From the NCBI RefSeq assembly GCF_001636055.1, contig NZ_CP011789.1:4030001-4094000 (forward strand): DNA of 64,000 nt, in the 5' to 3' direction. Made by a program: the position numbers and the translations under genes. The notes beneath the pieces are model-generated. The model was not told where the DNA came from. It did no database searches and saw nothing but the letters and a program-made list of their open reading frames with translations. Below, in pieces: positions 34,966-43,854 of this stretch. Each line of letters opens with the position of its first letter. The first letter of the stretch is position 1. The stretch comes from Pseudomonas putida. GTDB taxonomy: Bacteria; Pseudomonadota; Gammaproteobacteria; Pseudomonadales; Pseudomonadaceae.

Positions 34966-37900
34966 CTACCTCCCCTTCATGTTTCGATAGCTGGCCCCGC
35001 CTGGGCGCCAAGAGGCAGCGATAGCACGTTCAGCCACACCATCCATTTGCTTGACCAAGTTCTGCTCGAGCGCGGCAGTGTCGAGTTGCATGCCTTCCGA
35101 ACTGCGATCTTCGACCGTGATGCTCATGGGCGCGCTGATCTGCACCACAGTGCCCCCTCCTTGGTTACCGCCCACCACCTGCACACCCAACGAGCCATCG
35201 GCGCCTCGTGCCAGCGGCATGATGGCTTCCGGACCTGCTTCGCCAGCAATGCCCAGCCCGCCACCGGCCATGCCAAAGCCTGTGGGCTTGGTCAGTACGC
35301 TGTTGGTAAAGGCGCCGCCCTTGGCGAACATCTGCACGCCGCCATCCCAGGCACCGCCCAAGGCCTGGAAGTAGGCGCTGGAGTAACCGGCCTGCGAAGC
35401 ACCAAGGTTTGACGATACCGCTCCGGCAGATCCGGCCGGCAGGCCATTGCCGCCACCACCGCCGAAGTAGCTGCCAATCGCGGAAACGCCAATACCTACC
35501 AGGCCGCTGAGCAACGAGCTCGCAGCCTGCTGGCTGGCTATCCTCGCCATGTCGCTGATGATGCTGGTGGCGAAGTCCTTGAACTTCATCTTGCCGGTCA
35601 TGGTGAAGTTCGCGAGCGAGGCGCTGGCCGAATCGAAGCCGGCGGTCAGGGCGCGGTCCGTTGCACCTGCTACATCAGTCGCATCCGCCTGGATATTCGC
35701 CCACGCCCGGCGCGCGCCGTTGCGATAGTCGCGCTGGGCTTCGAGGCGGGCGCTGTGGCCGTCCACCTCCATCTGCAGTTCGCGCGCCTGGTAGTCGGCC
35801 AAGTCGGCCAGACGTTCTTCATAGGCTTGCTGGCTGAGACGCCGAGAGACATCCTCCTGCTGCTCCTCCAACTGCCGGCGCGCCTCGGCGTACTTCTGCC
35901 GTACAGCGTTCAGGCGGTCGGCCTGCTCGCGCTCATCGTCACCCATACCGACCCCGGCCACGTCGGCATTTATCGCGTCCTGCCGGGTCTGCAGCACCAC
36001 CTCCATGGCCTTGCGGTAGGCCTCGGCGCTGTTGCGCCGCTGCTCGGCAAGCTTCCGCTCAGCCTCGGTGCGCTGCTGAATGGTCGTGTCGCCGTAGGCG
36101 ATGTTCAAGTTCTTGATGCCGAGCTCCATCTCGGCAGTGGTGATCTTGCCCTGGGCCTGGGCTTTACGCAGGCCCTCCACCCCTTTGGCCAGATCCTCCA
36201 GCCGTTTCTTCTCGGGCAAAGCGCGGTCGATAATGGCGTCCAGCGCCTTGATCTCATCCTTCAGGGCCTTGGTGCGGTCCTTGGTACCTGCCGTGGCGTC
36301 CTTGTTGGCCTTCTTCTGCGACTCGATTGCGCTCGCCGCCGACAGAATGGCTTGCCGATCCGTCTCGGTGAGGTCTGCATTCTCGGCGATGTAGCGGTTG
36401 GCGATCTTGAGCGCATCGCCGTTGTCCTGCAGGCCTGCGAGCTGCTTCTGGAGGGTCTCCAGGTACGTCTGACCTGCAGTGCTCATCCCCGCCTTGGCAG
36501 CGTTGTTGGCCAGGGTCTGCGCGGTGTTTTCTTCGGTGACGCCGTTGAGCACGCGCAGTGTTTCGGCGATCAGCGCCGAACGCTGGTCGGCGTCACTGAC
36601 GGCACCGGCCTGGGTGATCCATTTCTGCACTGTACCTGCCGGCAGGTTCAGTCGGTCACCCACGTCACGCAGAATCGGCGCCAGGTCACCGCCTGCCGCA
36701 CGCGCCTCATTCAGCCGGTCGACCAGCTCCTGATAGGCGCGCAACTGCTGGTTGTACTGGCCACCCGAATCACGCGCGGGCGCCGTAACCACTGACTGGC
36801 GGATGGACTGGGCCAGATCGCCGTAAGCGCTGCGTACTGCATCTGCAGCCCCGACCTGCTCCTGCTGCCATTTGCCCAGCGATGCCTCGCGCTGGTCGCG
36901 GTTGAGCTTGGCGAACTCCTCGCGCAGCTGCGCAACTGGCTTGTGCATGTCGTCCAGGCTGACGCCAGCCTTGTCGGCGCTATCGCCCAGGAACAGGAAG
37001 CTGGCGGCGGCGGTACCGGCGAGCAGAGCCAGGCCCGCCGGCCCACCGAGTGCAGCCAGCAGGCCACCCGTGGCAGCGCGCGTGAGGTTTGCCTGGGCGA
37101 TGGCCAGCGCGTCGGTGGACGCCTTGAGCGCCGCCTGCTTGGGCAACAGCTGTGTCTGCACCAGCGACAAGCGCTGCAGGCCGGTCGCAGCGGCGACAGA
37201 GGCCTGAGCCTGCTGCACCTGAGCCTGTGCATAGATCCGCTGGGCCTCGGCCCCACGCAGGGCGGCGCGGGCGTTCTCCACCTCCGCAGCGCGCTGAGCC
37301 AGTGCTGCCTTCACAGCCAGGCCGGCCTTGGCAACGTACAGGGTGAGCGCGGCGGCACCCGCCCCGCCCATGGCGCTAGCAACCAGGTCCACGTTGTCAG
37401 CCAGCACCAGCAGGACTTTCGAGAGTCCGCCGACCGCCCCGGTGCGCTCCTCCATGTTGCCGAGGAAGGTGCCGATGGCGTTATTGATGTTGACCAGGGC
37501 GTCCTGCACGCTGGTGGACATATCGGCAGCGGCCTTGCGGTTGGCTTCAACCGTGCGCAGCAGGCCGGTGTTTAGGTCATCCAGAGAAAGCTTGCCCTGC
37601 ACCCCAAGCTTGCGGATCTCCGCAGCACTCTTGCCGGTACCGGCGGCGATGGCGTCCACAATGGTCGGCATCGCGCTCTGAATAGAAACCCAACCGTCAG
37701 CATCGATCTTGCCTGTCTGCAGCGCCTTGGAGTAGGCGTCTAGCGCAGAGCCTGCCTTGTCGGCAGACGCCGCGTTGGTCACCAGCAGGAAGCTGAAGCT
37801 GTCGGTGATATCCAGGGTTTGCTGGGTGTTGAAGCCCAGGCTGCGCATCACGTCCGCCGTGCGGATGTAGAGCTCCTGTGCCTCAGCCAGTGGGCGATAG

Positions 37901-38250
37901 GTTTCCTGGGCGGTGCGCAGGAGACGCTCCTGCACCACCTGGTATTCGCCGGCGCTGCCAGCTGCAGCCCTCATCCGGTCGGACATCTGCCCGTAGGCGT
38001 CCACCTGCTTGATGATGCCACCGATCAGGCCCGCGCCAGCAACAGCGGCAAACGCACCACGCATCAGCACGCCAGCAGACTGAGCGGCAGATCCCGCCCT
38101 GTCGAAGGCTGAATCGACGGTGGCCAGGTTACGGTCCATCGCCTGGGCACTGCGCGCAACCACCTGGTCCGCGTTGGCAAGTTCCCGGCGCAGTTGAGCG
38201 GTGGTCGCCTCGATCTGGACCAACATGCCCTGGACTTGTTGATCGGCCAT
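34966..38250 (-). CDS. Tape measure protein
   Basis: 1094 residues. An N-terminal coiled region is followed by a TP901-like tape measure core (about residues 60-260: DAYGQMSDRMRAAAG, ELYIRTADVMRSLGF), hydrophobic helices (GGLLAALGGPAGLALLAGTA), long charged coiled coils, and a glycine-rich C-terminal domain. It sets tail length. ATG 38250 has GGAGAAA upstream. By its length the tail would be of lambda-like scale or slightly longer. Confidence 0.92.
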   Translation of the reverse strand: MADQQVQGMLVQIEATTAQLRRELANADQVVARSAQAMDRNLATVDSAFDRAGSAAQSAGVLMRGAFAAVAGAGLIGGIIKQVDAYGQMSDRMRAAAGSAGEYQVVQERLLRTAQETYRPLAEAQELYIRTADVMRSLGFNTQQTLDITDSFSFLLVTNAASADKAGSALDAYSKALQTGKIDADGWVSIQSAMPTIVDAIAAGTGKSAAEIRKLGVQGKLSLDDLNTGLLRTVEANRKAAADMSTSVQDALVNINNAIGTFLGNMEERTGAVGGLSKVLLVLADNVDLVASAMGGAGAAALTLYVAKAGLAVKAALAQRAAEVENARAALRGAEAQRIYAQAQVQQAQASVAAATGLQRLSLVQTQLLPKQAALKASTDALAIAQANLTRAATGGLLAALGGPAGLALLAGTAAASFLFLGDSADKAGVSLDDMHKPVAQLREEFAKLNRDQREASLGKWQQEQVGAADAVRSAYGDLAQSIRQSVVTAPARDSGGQYNQQLRAYQELVDRLNEARAAGGDLAPILRDVGDRLNLPAGTVQKWITQAGAVSDADQRSALIAETLRVLNGVTEENTAQTLANNAAKAGMSTAGQTYLETLQKQLAGLQDNGDALKIANRYIAENADLTETDRQAILSAASAIESQKKANKDATAGTKDRTKALKDEIKALDAIIDRALPEKKRLEDLAKGVEGLRKAQAQGKITTAEMELGIKNLNIAYGDTTIQQRTEAERKLAEQRRNSAEAYRKAMEVVLQTRQDAINADVAGVGMGDDEREQADRLNAVRQKYAEARRQLEEQQEDVSRRLSQQAYEERLADLADYQARELQMEVDGHSARLEAQRDYRNGARRAWANIQADATDVAGATDRALTAGFDSASASLANFTMTGKMKFKDFATSIISDMARIASQQAASSLLSGLVGIGVSAIGSYFGGGGGNGLPAGSAGAVSSNLGASQAGYSSAYFQALGGAWDGGVQMFAKGGAFTNSVLTKPTGFGMAGGGLGIAGEAGPEAIMPLARGADGSLGVQVVGGNQGGGTVVQISAPMSITVEDRSSEGMQLDTAALEQNLVKQMDGVAERAIAASWRPGGASYRNMKGR

Positions 38251-38265
38251 GCATTTCTCCAAGCA

Positions 38266-38287
38266 CAAGAAAACCGCCCGAAGGCGG
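38266..38287 (-). terminator. Hairpin before the tape measure gene
   Basis: Minus-strand stem CCGCC/GGCGG with a short loop followed by TTTTCTT. Weaker than the other late-operon hairpins. Confidence 0.55.
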
Positions 38288-38291
38288 CGAG

Positions 38292-38534
38292 TTACTCTTC
38301 CTGGCGGCCCCGGAAGAAAGCCTTCAACTTGTCAGCAACGCTCACGGGTCGTCGCGGCGCGGATTGCTGGCCGGAGTTCTGTCCCTGGGCCTGCCCGCGG
38401 CCGGACCAGTCGAGCCGAGCATCGAGCGCGATCATGATTTGGGGTATTGGGGTGCGCCAGGCAGTGTCAGGCGGCCAACCAAGCCAGCCGGTGGCCACGC
38501 CGAACAAATAGTCGACGTAGCTCCCGTCCTTCAC
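38292..38534 (-). CDS. Tail assembly chaperone, T-like part
   Basis: 80 codons (YVDYLFGVATGWLGWPP, DTAWRTPIPQIMIALDARLD). It corresponds to the frameshifted domain of lambda gpGT, which recruits tape measure and tail tube. A GTG at 38534 overlaps the G-like stop by four bases, but synthesis as a G-T fusion by -1 frameshift at 38558-38564 is likely. Confidence 0.75.
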   Translation of the reverse strand: MKDGSYVDYLFGVATGWLGWPPDTAWRTPIPQIMIALDARLDWSGRGQAQGQNSGQQSAPRRPVSVADKLKAFFRGRQEE

Positions 38535-38875
38535 TGCGCTGTGCTGTCCGCCTCGTCCTTTCCCCGGGCGACCACGCTCGGCGGTACCGGGTTGAGCAGG
38601 ACAGTGATGAACTCGGTCAGCTGGGTGGAGACCTTGGCCACGCCGGTCTGGAACACTTCAGCGGCGACCTGGGCATGCTGGTCAGCCTGCAGGCCGGCGC
38701 CAGCGACAATGATGTCAGCGCTCGAACCGATGCTCATGAGTCGCATCGATTCGAGCGCACCGCGCAGTCCTCCGAAGCGACTTTCGATCAGCAGAGCCGC
38801 TTCCAAGGTTGGCCGCAGGGTGTAGGTTCGCGCACCGACCACCAGCGTCTTGGTGCCATACAGAGCTTCGCTCAT
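38531..38875 (-). CDS. Tail assembly chaperone, G-like
   Basis: 114 residues (TLRPTLEAALLIESRFGGLR), small acidic protein upstream of the T-like frame in the G position. It binds the tape measure during assembly. The lambda-type slippery heptamer G GGA AAG lies near its 3' end. Confidence 0.78.
   Translation of the reverse strand: MSEALYGTKTLVVGARTYTLRPTLEAALLIESRFGGLRGALESMRLMSIGSSADIIVAGAGLQADQHAQVAAEVFQTGVAKVSTQLTEFITVLLNPVPPSVVARGKDEADSTAQ
38558..38564 (-). promoter_or_regulatory. Programmed -1 frameshift site
   Basis: GGGAAAG on the minus strand, read in zero frame as G GGA AAG (Gly-Lys codons). This is the X XXY YYZ form used by lambda G/T. Slipping back one base enters the T-like frame, which is open through the site. 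Confidence 0.8.
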
Positions 38876-38915
38876 GGGGTTCTCTCAGTAGAGGACGGGG
38901 CCGAAGCCCCATCGA

Positions 38916-39416
38916 TCAGGGGGTAGCCGGACCCGGCAGGATTTCGAGGATGTCGGTGTTGATGCCGAGCGTGATGTTGCGGCGCACGACGTTGTCGGCG
39001 GAACCGGCAGCCACCTTGTTGTTGCTCACCTTCACCGCGAAGTAGTACGTGGTCGGCAGAATTGCCGGGGTCGCACCTGGATCACCGTCATTCAGCGTGA
39101 CCCTGATGTTGTAGTTGCCCTTGGAGCGGTCCTTGTGCGCTACGCCGATCGCCTTCTGACCCGCATCGCCGTTGTCCAGGCCTACGACCAGGGTCATGTC
39201 GCCCGCGTCGGCGGTGCCCTTGTACTTGCGCACGCGGCCATTGGACAGCGCGGTGAAGTTCACCGGGTTGAAGGTGTCGCCGAACTCGCCCAGGTCTTCG
39301 ATCTCGCCCACATCGACGTAGGTGTCGGCCTTGTACTCGGTTTCGGTGTCGGCACCGGTCTTGCCGCCAATGGCCAGGCGGCAGCCGGCGGCTGTGTTGA
39401 GGTTGTCTTCGGCCAT
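38916..39416 (-). CDS. Major tail tube protein
   Basis: 166 residues (YVDVGEIEDLGEFGDTFNPV, VNFTALSNGRVRKYKGTADA, MTLVVGLDNGD). The pattern fits the tail tube family of HK97/lambda-like phages, without an added Ig-like domain. Located between the completion protein and the G-like chaperone, as expected. Confidence 0.85.
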   Translation of the reverse strand: MAEDNLNTAAGCRLAIGGKTGADTETEYKADTYVDVGEIEDLGEFGDTFNPVNFTALSNGRVRKYKGTADAGDMTLVVGLDNGDAGQKAIGVAHKDRSKGNYNIRVTLNDGDPGATPAILPTTYYFAVKVSNNKVAAGSADNVVRRNITLGINTDILEILPGPATP

Positions 39417-39470
39417 GGGGGTTCCTCCAAAGGCACATTGGATAAAGCCGCAGCGCGGCCGGTGGTTGAA

Positions 39471-39857
39471 TCAGTGGGTGGTGATGACGCGGACCGTGAT
39501 CGAGCCCTGGTAGGTAACGCCGTCAGCATCGCGCTGGGCGTCCGACTGGATGACGCGGACCGATACGGCGCGACCAACCTCCAGCGGCAGCGGTCGCTCG
39601 TCCAGTGCGGCGATCACCTCGCCGTTGATGCGCTTCACTTCGGCCTGGCCGACAGCATCAGACCAGACCGACAGGTACAGCAGGCGCTGCTCGCGCTTGC
39701 GCCCGGAGATCGGGCTTTCGTTGACCGAGACCTCGCGGTCGATCGACACGTAGGGCATATCGGCGTTCATTGGCGCGCCGTCGTAAATCGGGCAACTGAC
39801 CTCGGCGAGGAGCCTGGCAAACAGCGCCTCTTGCAACGCAACAGACGGATCAGCCAT
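39471..39857 (-). CDS. Tail completion protein, DUF3168/gpU-like
   Basis: 128 residues (ALFARLLAEVSCPIYDGAPM, PYVSIDREVSVNE, RRLLYLSVWSD-type block). Members cap the tail end that joins the head. It overlaps the gp10-like gene upstream. Confidence 0.82.
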   Translation of the reverse strand: MADPSVALQEALFARLLAEVSCPIYDGAPMNADMPYVSIDREVSVNESPISGRKREQRLLYLSVWSDAVGQAEVKRINGEVIAALDERPLPLEVGRAVSVRVIQSDAQRDADGVTYQGSITVRVITTH

Positions 39858-40350
39858 TACCTACCCCCTGGCTCGCTTTACGGAGCGTGCGCCGTACGGC
39901 GGTCTCGATGTCAGCCATGACGTACTCGCGGTTCACGTCGATGGAGGGCCGAAGCCATGGGTGCGCCGGCCGGGCCGGAATGTCCGGGTACTTGCCGAAG
40001 AAGTGCTCGCCGTCGCTCTTGTTGGTGGCTCGACGGTTGCGATTTCCGGCGCGCTTGCTGCCGATATAGCCCTTGGTGCCGTACTCGATGAAGCGCAGGT
40101 AGAAGAACTTGCGGTTGTCGCGCTTGCCGCGGATTCCGATCTGCGCATCCAGGCCGCTGGGCGCCACGTAGATCTTCAGCGCTGCGGCGGCTGCGCCTGT
40201 GTCCTTGGGCATCAATTGCTGCTGGGTGGCAAGGACACGCTCAGCGGCGTGGCGCATGGCTGGGGCCAATTCGTTGTCCATCGTCTTGTGGATGTTGCGC
40301 AGCGTTCGCCGAAGGCGGATATCGCCGCGCATCTTCGAGCGGCGGGCCAT
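39850..40350 (-). CDS. HK97 gp10-like head-tail joining protein
   Basis: 166 residues, basic. The family pattern MPKDTGAAAAALKI, FIEYGTKG and RPAHPWLRPS is evident. It takes part in forming the head-tail connector or tail terminator. Confidence 0.85.
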   Translation of the reverse strand: MARRSKMRGDIRLRRTLRNIHKTMDNELAPAMRHAAERVLATQQQLMPKDTGAAAAALKIYVAPSGLDAQIGIRGKRDNRKFFYLRFIEYGTKGYIGSKRAGNRNRRATNKSDGEHFFGKYPDIPARPAHPWLRPSIDVNREYVMADIETAVRRTLRKASQGVGNG

Positions 40351-40353
40351 GGC

Positions 40354-40536
40354 CTACTCCTTGTTCTGTTCAGCCTTGGTTGGCTTGGCGGTCTTCTCGG
40401 TGGCAACCTCGGTCACCTCCTCGGCATAGCCGCGGGCGATCAGCCCGGCGCCATACTCTTTTTCGACCACGAACTCTTCACCCTTCTCGCGATCGCCAGA
40501 GGCGCCGGAGAGGATGCCCAGGGCACGAATCTTCAT
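40354..40536 (-). CDS. Small phage protein in the head-tail region
   Basis: 60 residues with GYAEEVTEVATEKTAKPTKA, a short SH3-like or disordered protein of the type often found between connector genes. It is separated from its neighbours by 3 and 11 bases. Confidence 0.6.
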   Translation of the reverse strand: MKIRALGILSGASGDREKGEEFVVEKEYGAGLIARGYAEEVTEVATEKTAKPTKAEQNKE

Positions 40537-40547
40537 TGTTCACCTCA

Positions 40548-40877
40548 TCATGGGTTGGGGACGCTCGAGCACAGCAGGCGCAACATGTCCCGTTCGTTGT
40601 TAAGCAGCGGCGCTTCGATCGTGTAGGTCACTCCGGTACGGATTTCGGTGAACCTCCAACCCGCAACCACGTCGGTCCTGGGCCTGATACGGATCTCGGC
40701 ACTGATCACTGCAGTGAGTTGTTCGGCCATCGGCATGACTCGGCCGCTGGGCATCGTGATCTCCGCCCAAACCTTGCCAACGTCGACCCATACCCTGTCG
40801 TAACCACCCGTGCTGTTTTGAACACGCTCCTCTTTGCTGAGGATTCCGCGGTGGCGCAGCGGCCCCGCCCTCATATT
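40548..40877 (-). CDS. Head closure protein
   Basis: 109 residues starting MRAGPLRHRGILSKEE, then VWVDVGKVWAEITMPSGR and FTEIRTGVTYTIEAP. This is the SPP1 gp16/HK97 gp7-like head-closure pattern. It overlaps the end of the connector gene by seven bases; the longer frame is unsupported. Confidence 0.82.
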   Translation of the reverse strand, partial: NMRAGPLRHRGILSKEERVQNSTGGYDRVWVDVGKVWAEITMPSGRVMPMAEQLTAVISAEIRIRPRTDVVAGWRFTEIRTGVTYTIEAPLLNNERDMLRLLCSSVPNP

Positions 40878-41218
40878 CCCCACCCGATTCGGTGTGGAGT
40901 CAGTAATGCGCTCGAGGCCATCGGCAGAGCAGTCGCGATGGTCCCTAGCACGACCTCTTCCCGATTTGCATAGAGGTGGCCAAAAATCAGCAAGCACGCC
41001 GCTTGAACTGCCGGGTTGATCAACATCGGAGATTCTCCAGCTGAACCCGCTGCGACTGCCGCATTGAGAGCATCAGCATCGGCGAAGAATTGGCGATTCA
41101 GATAGTCGCGGGCACGTTGCTCAGCGGCTTCGAGGAGAAGTTGTAGGTACTCATCGTCATCCTCTGGATCCCGCAGGTGATGCCTCGCCACCGCCATGTT
41201 GATGACGGGCATCTTCAC
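40871..41218 (-). CDS. Head-tail connector protein, gp6-like
   Basis: 115 residues (ARHHLRDPEDDDEYLQLLLE, AAEQRARDYLNRQFF, VQAACLLIFGHLYANRE), matching the HK97 gp6 adaptor family. It forms a ring under the portal. Four-base overlap with the upstream gene. Confidence 0.85.
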   Translation of the reverse strand: MKMPVINMAVARHHLRDPEDDDEYLQLLLEAAEQRARDYLNRQFFADADALNAAVAAGSAGESPMLINPAVQAACLLIFGHLYANREEVVLGTIATALPMASSALLTPHRIGWGI

Positions 41219-41748
41219 TCCTCCAGCGGCGTTAGCGCTGCCAGATGCCGCTGCACAAGCTCCTCGCCATGGCGCCGCTCAACCTCATAGCCAGGGCCGC
41301 CGCGACGGCGCAGCTCGCCTTCATCCATGTATGACCGCATCGGGTAGATTTGAAGAGTTGCTGGATTGGGGTTAGCCGCAATCTCACCCTCTCCAGCCGA
41401 CTGATCGGCTTCGTCAGCGTTGTCGGTCACGCCCGGCCCATTCTGATCTGCGACTTCCGATGCGACCGTGTCCGTACCGGGGGCTTCGGCAATGGTGCCC
41501 AGGTCGCTTGCAGCGATGTCCGATCCGGTACCCGAGTCTGCCTGTGTTTCCGGCAGCACCTGCTCTGCGCTCTCACCCGAGCCTGGAGCTGTTGGGGGAG
41601 CGCCCGACTCGCCAGGATTTGGCGAGACTGTTTCACCAGGCGAAGGGGGCAAAGCCCCATCCACGGCCTGGCCGCCGCTGGTTTCGGTGGTCGAGACAGG
41701 TTCCTTCGGCTCAACCGTGGACTCTGGTTTTTCCTGTTTACGTGCCAT
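41215..41748 (-). CDS. Disordered phage protein between capsid and connector
   Basis: 177 residues, long Pro/Ser/Glu/Gly low-complexity region followed by a structured tail (LQIYPMRSYMDEGELRRRGG). The tail resembles short connector-region proteins; the disordered region may be a lineage-specific insertion. ATG 41748 chosen as start of MARKQEK. Possibly a capsid-associated or decoration protein; not certain. Confidence 0.55.
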   Translation of the reverse strand: MARKQEKPESTVEPKEPVSTTETSGGQAVDGALPPSPGETVSPNPGESGAPPTAPGSGESAEQVLPETQADSGTGSDIAASDLGTIAEAPGTDTVASEVADQNGPGVTDNADEADQSAGEGEIAANPNPATLQIYPMRSYMDEGELRRRGGPGYEVERRHGEELVQRHLAALTPLEE

Positions 41749-41796
41749 GGGAGTACTCCAATCGGGCGTCATTGCTGACGCCCCTAGCCAGAGAAA

Positions 41797-42984
41797 TCAA
41801 GGAGTGATCAGCGGACCGGTGACGAACGCCTCATCGCGATAAATCGCAAAGGCCAGACGCTCCTCAGCACGGATCGTCGCCATGTTGTTCTCGAAGTCCT
41901 TGTCGTTCTCGGTCGAGATCAGCACTTCGATTTCCATGCGGTCGAAAATCTGAGCGCCGAGCTTGAAGGCTCCGACCAGGAAGTCGTTCTGTGTCATGGC
42001 CTGGGTAGAAACCACTGGGCGATTCCAGAGCTTCGCGTTGGTGCCTTCCTGAGGCTGGCCGATGATGTACCGGCCTTCCCCGTCCTTAGTCAGCTCGATG
42101 GCTGCCCAGTCGATCGGGTTGAGCACAATGCCGTCGGATGGGAACTCGGCCAGTTCGGCCTGCAGCAGCGCCAGGCGCAGGCGGTCGATTCGCTGCTCGC
42201 CCACTACTGTCACGCCAGCGGGCTGGGCGTAAAGCTGCGCGACAGTCATGAGGCCTTGCAGGTTTGCACCGGTGCCGCTTCCGTAAAGCAACTGGGCCTC
42301 TTCAGCCATGTTCAGGCCGTAGCGCGCACGAGCGTCGATGTAGCTCTGCAATGCCTTGGCATCGTCTAGCATCTGGCGGCTGGCCTTGAACAGATGAGCG
42401 ATGGTACGAACGTTTGCGGTCGCCAGGGCGAAGGTGATGTCGGAGTACGGCTTGGCGGTGCCCTCCGCCACGGTGCGCGCGTTGTTGGTGTAGCCGGTTT
42501 CACGGATGTACTCGATGGAGTTCGACTCCGTCTCGCCCGGCGCCACCAGGTCGCGGATCGTCAGTCGGCGTTGCGGCGGCGCGACGACACCGGGCAAACG
42601 CTGGGCGGGAACCAGGTCGCCACCGGTAGCAGTGGTGATAGCCGCGCGCGGCACGGAGACGCGACGCGAGCCACGGAAGGACGAGTTCATGTCCTGCATT
42701 TCTTCGCTGCAGATCACCAGGGCACCCACCGACTTTTGCGGTTCTTCCTGATGAGAGCGGTCACGGCTCGCATTCACGAGCTTTTGCTCAGCCTCGCCCA
42801 GGCGCGCCTGCAGCTCGCCCTGCTTGGTCAGCATCTCATCGACCTTGGCGCGAGTTTCGGTATTCATCTCGCCGCTGGCCTTGATCTGTTTCTCGACCGC
42901 CTCGGCCTGGCTTTTGATCTGGTCGCCAATGCCCTTGAGGCTGGCATTGAGTTCTTTGACTTGGGCTTCAAAGTCCATGGTCAT
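41797..42984 (-). CDS. Major capsid protein, HK97 fold
   Basis: 395 residues. The first 100 residues are a coiled delta-domain scaffold, then TTATGGDLVPAQRLPGVVAP marks the typical mature N-terminus, followed by the HK97 core (IEYIRETGYTNNA, FKASRQMLDDAKALQSYIDA). The start overlaps the protease stop by four bases; ATG 42978 is an alternative. The delta domain should be cut by the ClpP-like protease. Confidence 0.93.
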   Translation of the reverse strand: MTMDFEAQVKELNASLKGIGDQIKSQAEAVEKQIKASGEMNTETRAKVDEMLTKQGELQARLGEAEQKLVNASRDRSHQEEPQKSVGALVICSEEMQDMNSSFRGSRRVSVPRAAITTATGGDLVPAQRLPGVVAPPQRRLTIRDLVAPGETESNSIEYIRETGYTNNARTVAEGTAKPYSDITFALATANVRTIAHLFKASRQMLDDAKALQSYIDARARYGLNMAEEAQLLYGSGTGANLQGLMTVAQLYAQPAGVTVVGEQRIDRLRLALLQAELAEFPSDGIVLNPIDWAAIELTKDGEGRYIIGQPQEGTNAKLWNRPVVSTQAMTQNDFLVGAFKLGAQIFDRMEIEVLISTENDKDFENNMATIRAEERLAFAIYRDEAFVTGPLITP

Positions 42985-43838
42985 TTTCCTTTCAGAGAAT
43001 TGAGGAGATTGGTTGCCGCGCTCAGAGAGGCGGAGAGGTCTGGCGCGACAGCGCGGGGCTTATCGGTCGGGGCAGCGTTATGCGTGCCCCCGCCGGCAGC
43101 GCGAGGCATACCGGACTTGAAACTGGCGAACAGTTCGCGGCGCTCGGAGCGAGGCATACCGCCCTTGGCCAGGGCTACGTCCATCGCCTTGAGCGCATTG
43201 GCCTGGGCGGCGTCTTCGGTTTCGCGCTCGGTGACCTCGGTGGACGACAACAGTCCAGTGGCCAGGCCGAGTTCCACAGCACGCTTGCCGCGGATGTAGG
43301 TTTCGTCGTCCATCAGTTCGGCCATGTCTTCAGCCGACTGCCCGCTGGTCTCGGCATAGAGGTCGGCCATCGCCGCGTCGAACTCCTCCATGTCGTCGGC
43401 GATATCGCGGAGGTAGTTGCGATTGCCAGCGAGCCAGGTCCAGCAGTTGTGGATCATGAGGAAGGCGCTGCTGGCCACCTCTCGCTTCCTCCCCGCGAGG
43501 AAGACAATCGAAGCAGCGCTGGCCGCCATGCCCAGCACCTTGGTGGTGACCTCGTGGCTGTGCTCTTGGAGGCGGTTATAGATGGCGATGCCTTCGAACA
43601 TGTCGCCACCTGGGGAGTTGATGTAAACGGTGACATCGCGCTCCCCGATCGCCCGCAAGGCGGCGTCGATTCGTTTCAGCGTGACGCCCTCGCCATACCA
43701 GTCTTCGCCGATCACGCCGTACACCGTGATGGTGTCCGAGGTGTTCTCGACGGCCGCCTGGATCGCGGGGTTCCATTTATCGAGCGCGCGCGGGCTCATC
43801 TCGCTGCGCAGGCCGCGAGACTGGATCTTGTGTTTCAT
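42981..43838 (-). CDS. Head maturation protease, ClpP-like
   Basis: 285 residues. The ClpP/S49-like fold is shown by VYINSPGGDMFEGIAIYNRL, the nucleophile in GMAASAASIVFLAG, and MIHNCW with the catalytic His. The C-terminal tail is low-complexity. It cleaves the capsid delta domain in procapsids. Confidence 0.92.
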   Translation of the reverse strand: MKHKIQSRGLRSEMSPRALDKWNPAIQAAVENTSDTITVYGVIGEDWYGEGVTLKRIDAALRAIGERDVTVYINSPGGDMFEGIAIYNRLQEHSHEVTTKVLGMAASAASIVFLAGRKREVASSAFLMIHNCWTWLAGNRNYLRDIADDMEEFDAAMADLYAETSGQSAEDMAELMDDETYIRGKRAVELGLATGLLSSTEVTERETEDAAQANALKAMDVALAKGGMPRSERRELFASFKSGMPRAAGGGTHNAAPTDKPRAVAPDLSASLSAATNLLNSLKGK

Positions 43839-43854
43839 GGATTACTCCCGAGAT

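Noticed and set aside
35755..36795. Long plus-strand frame of 346 codons
   Set aside because: Antisense shadow of the tape measure gene.
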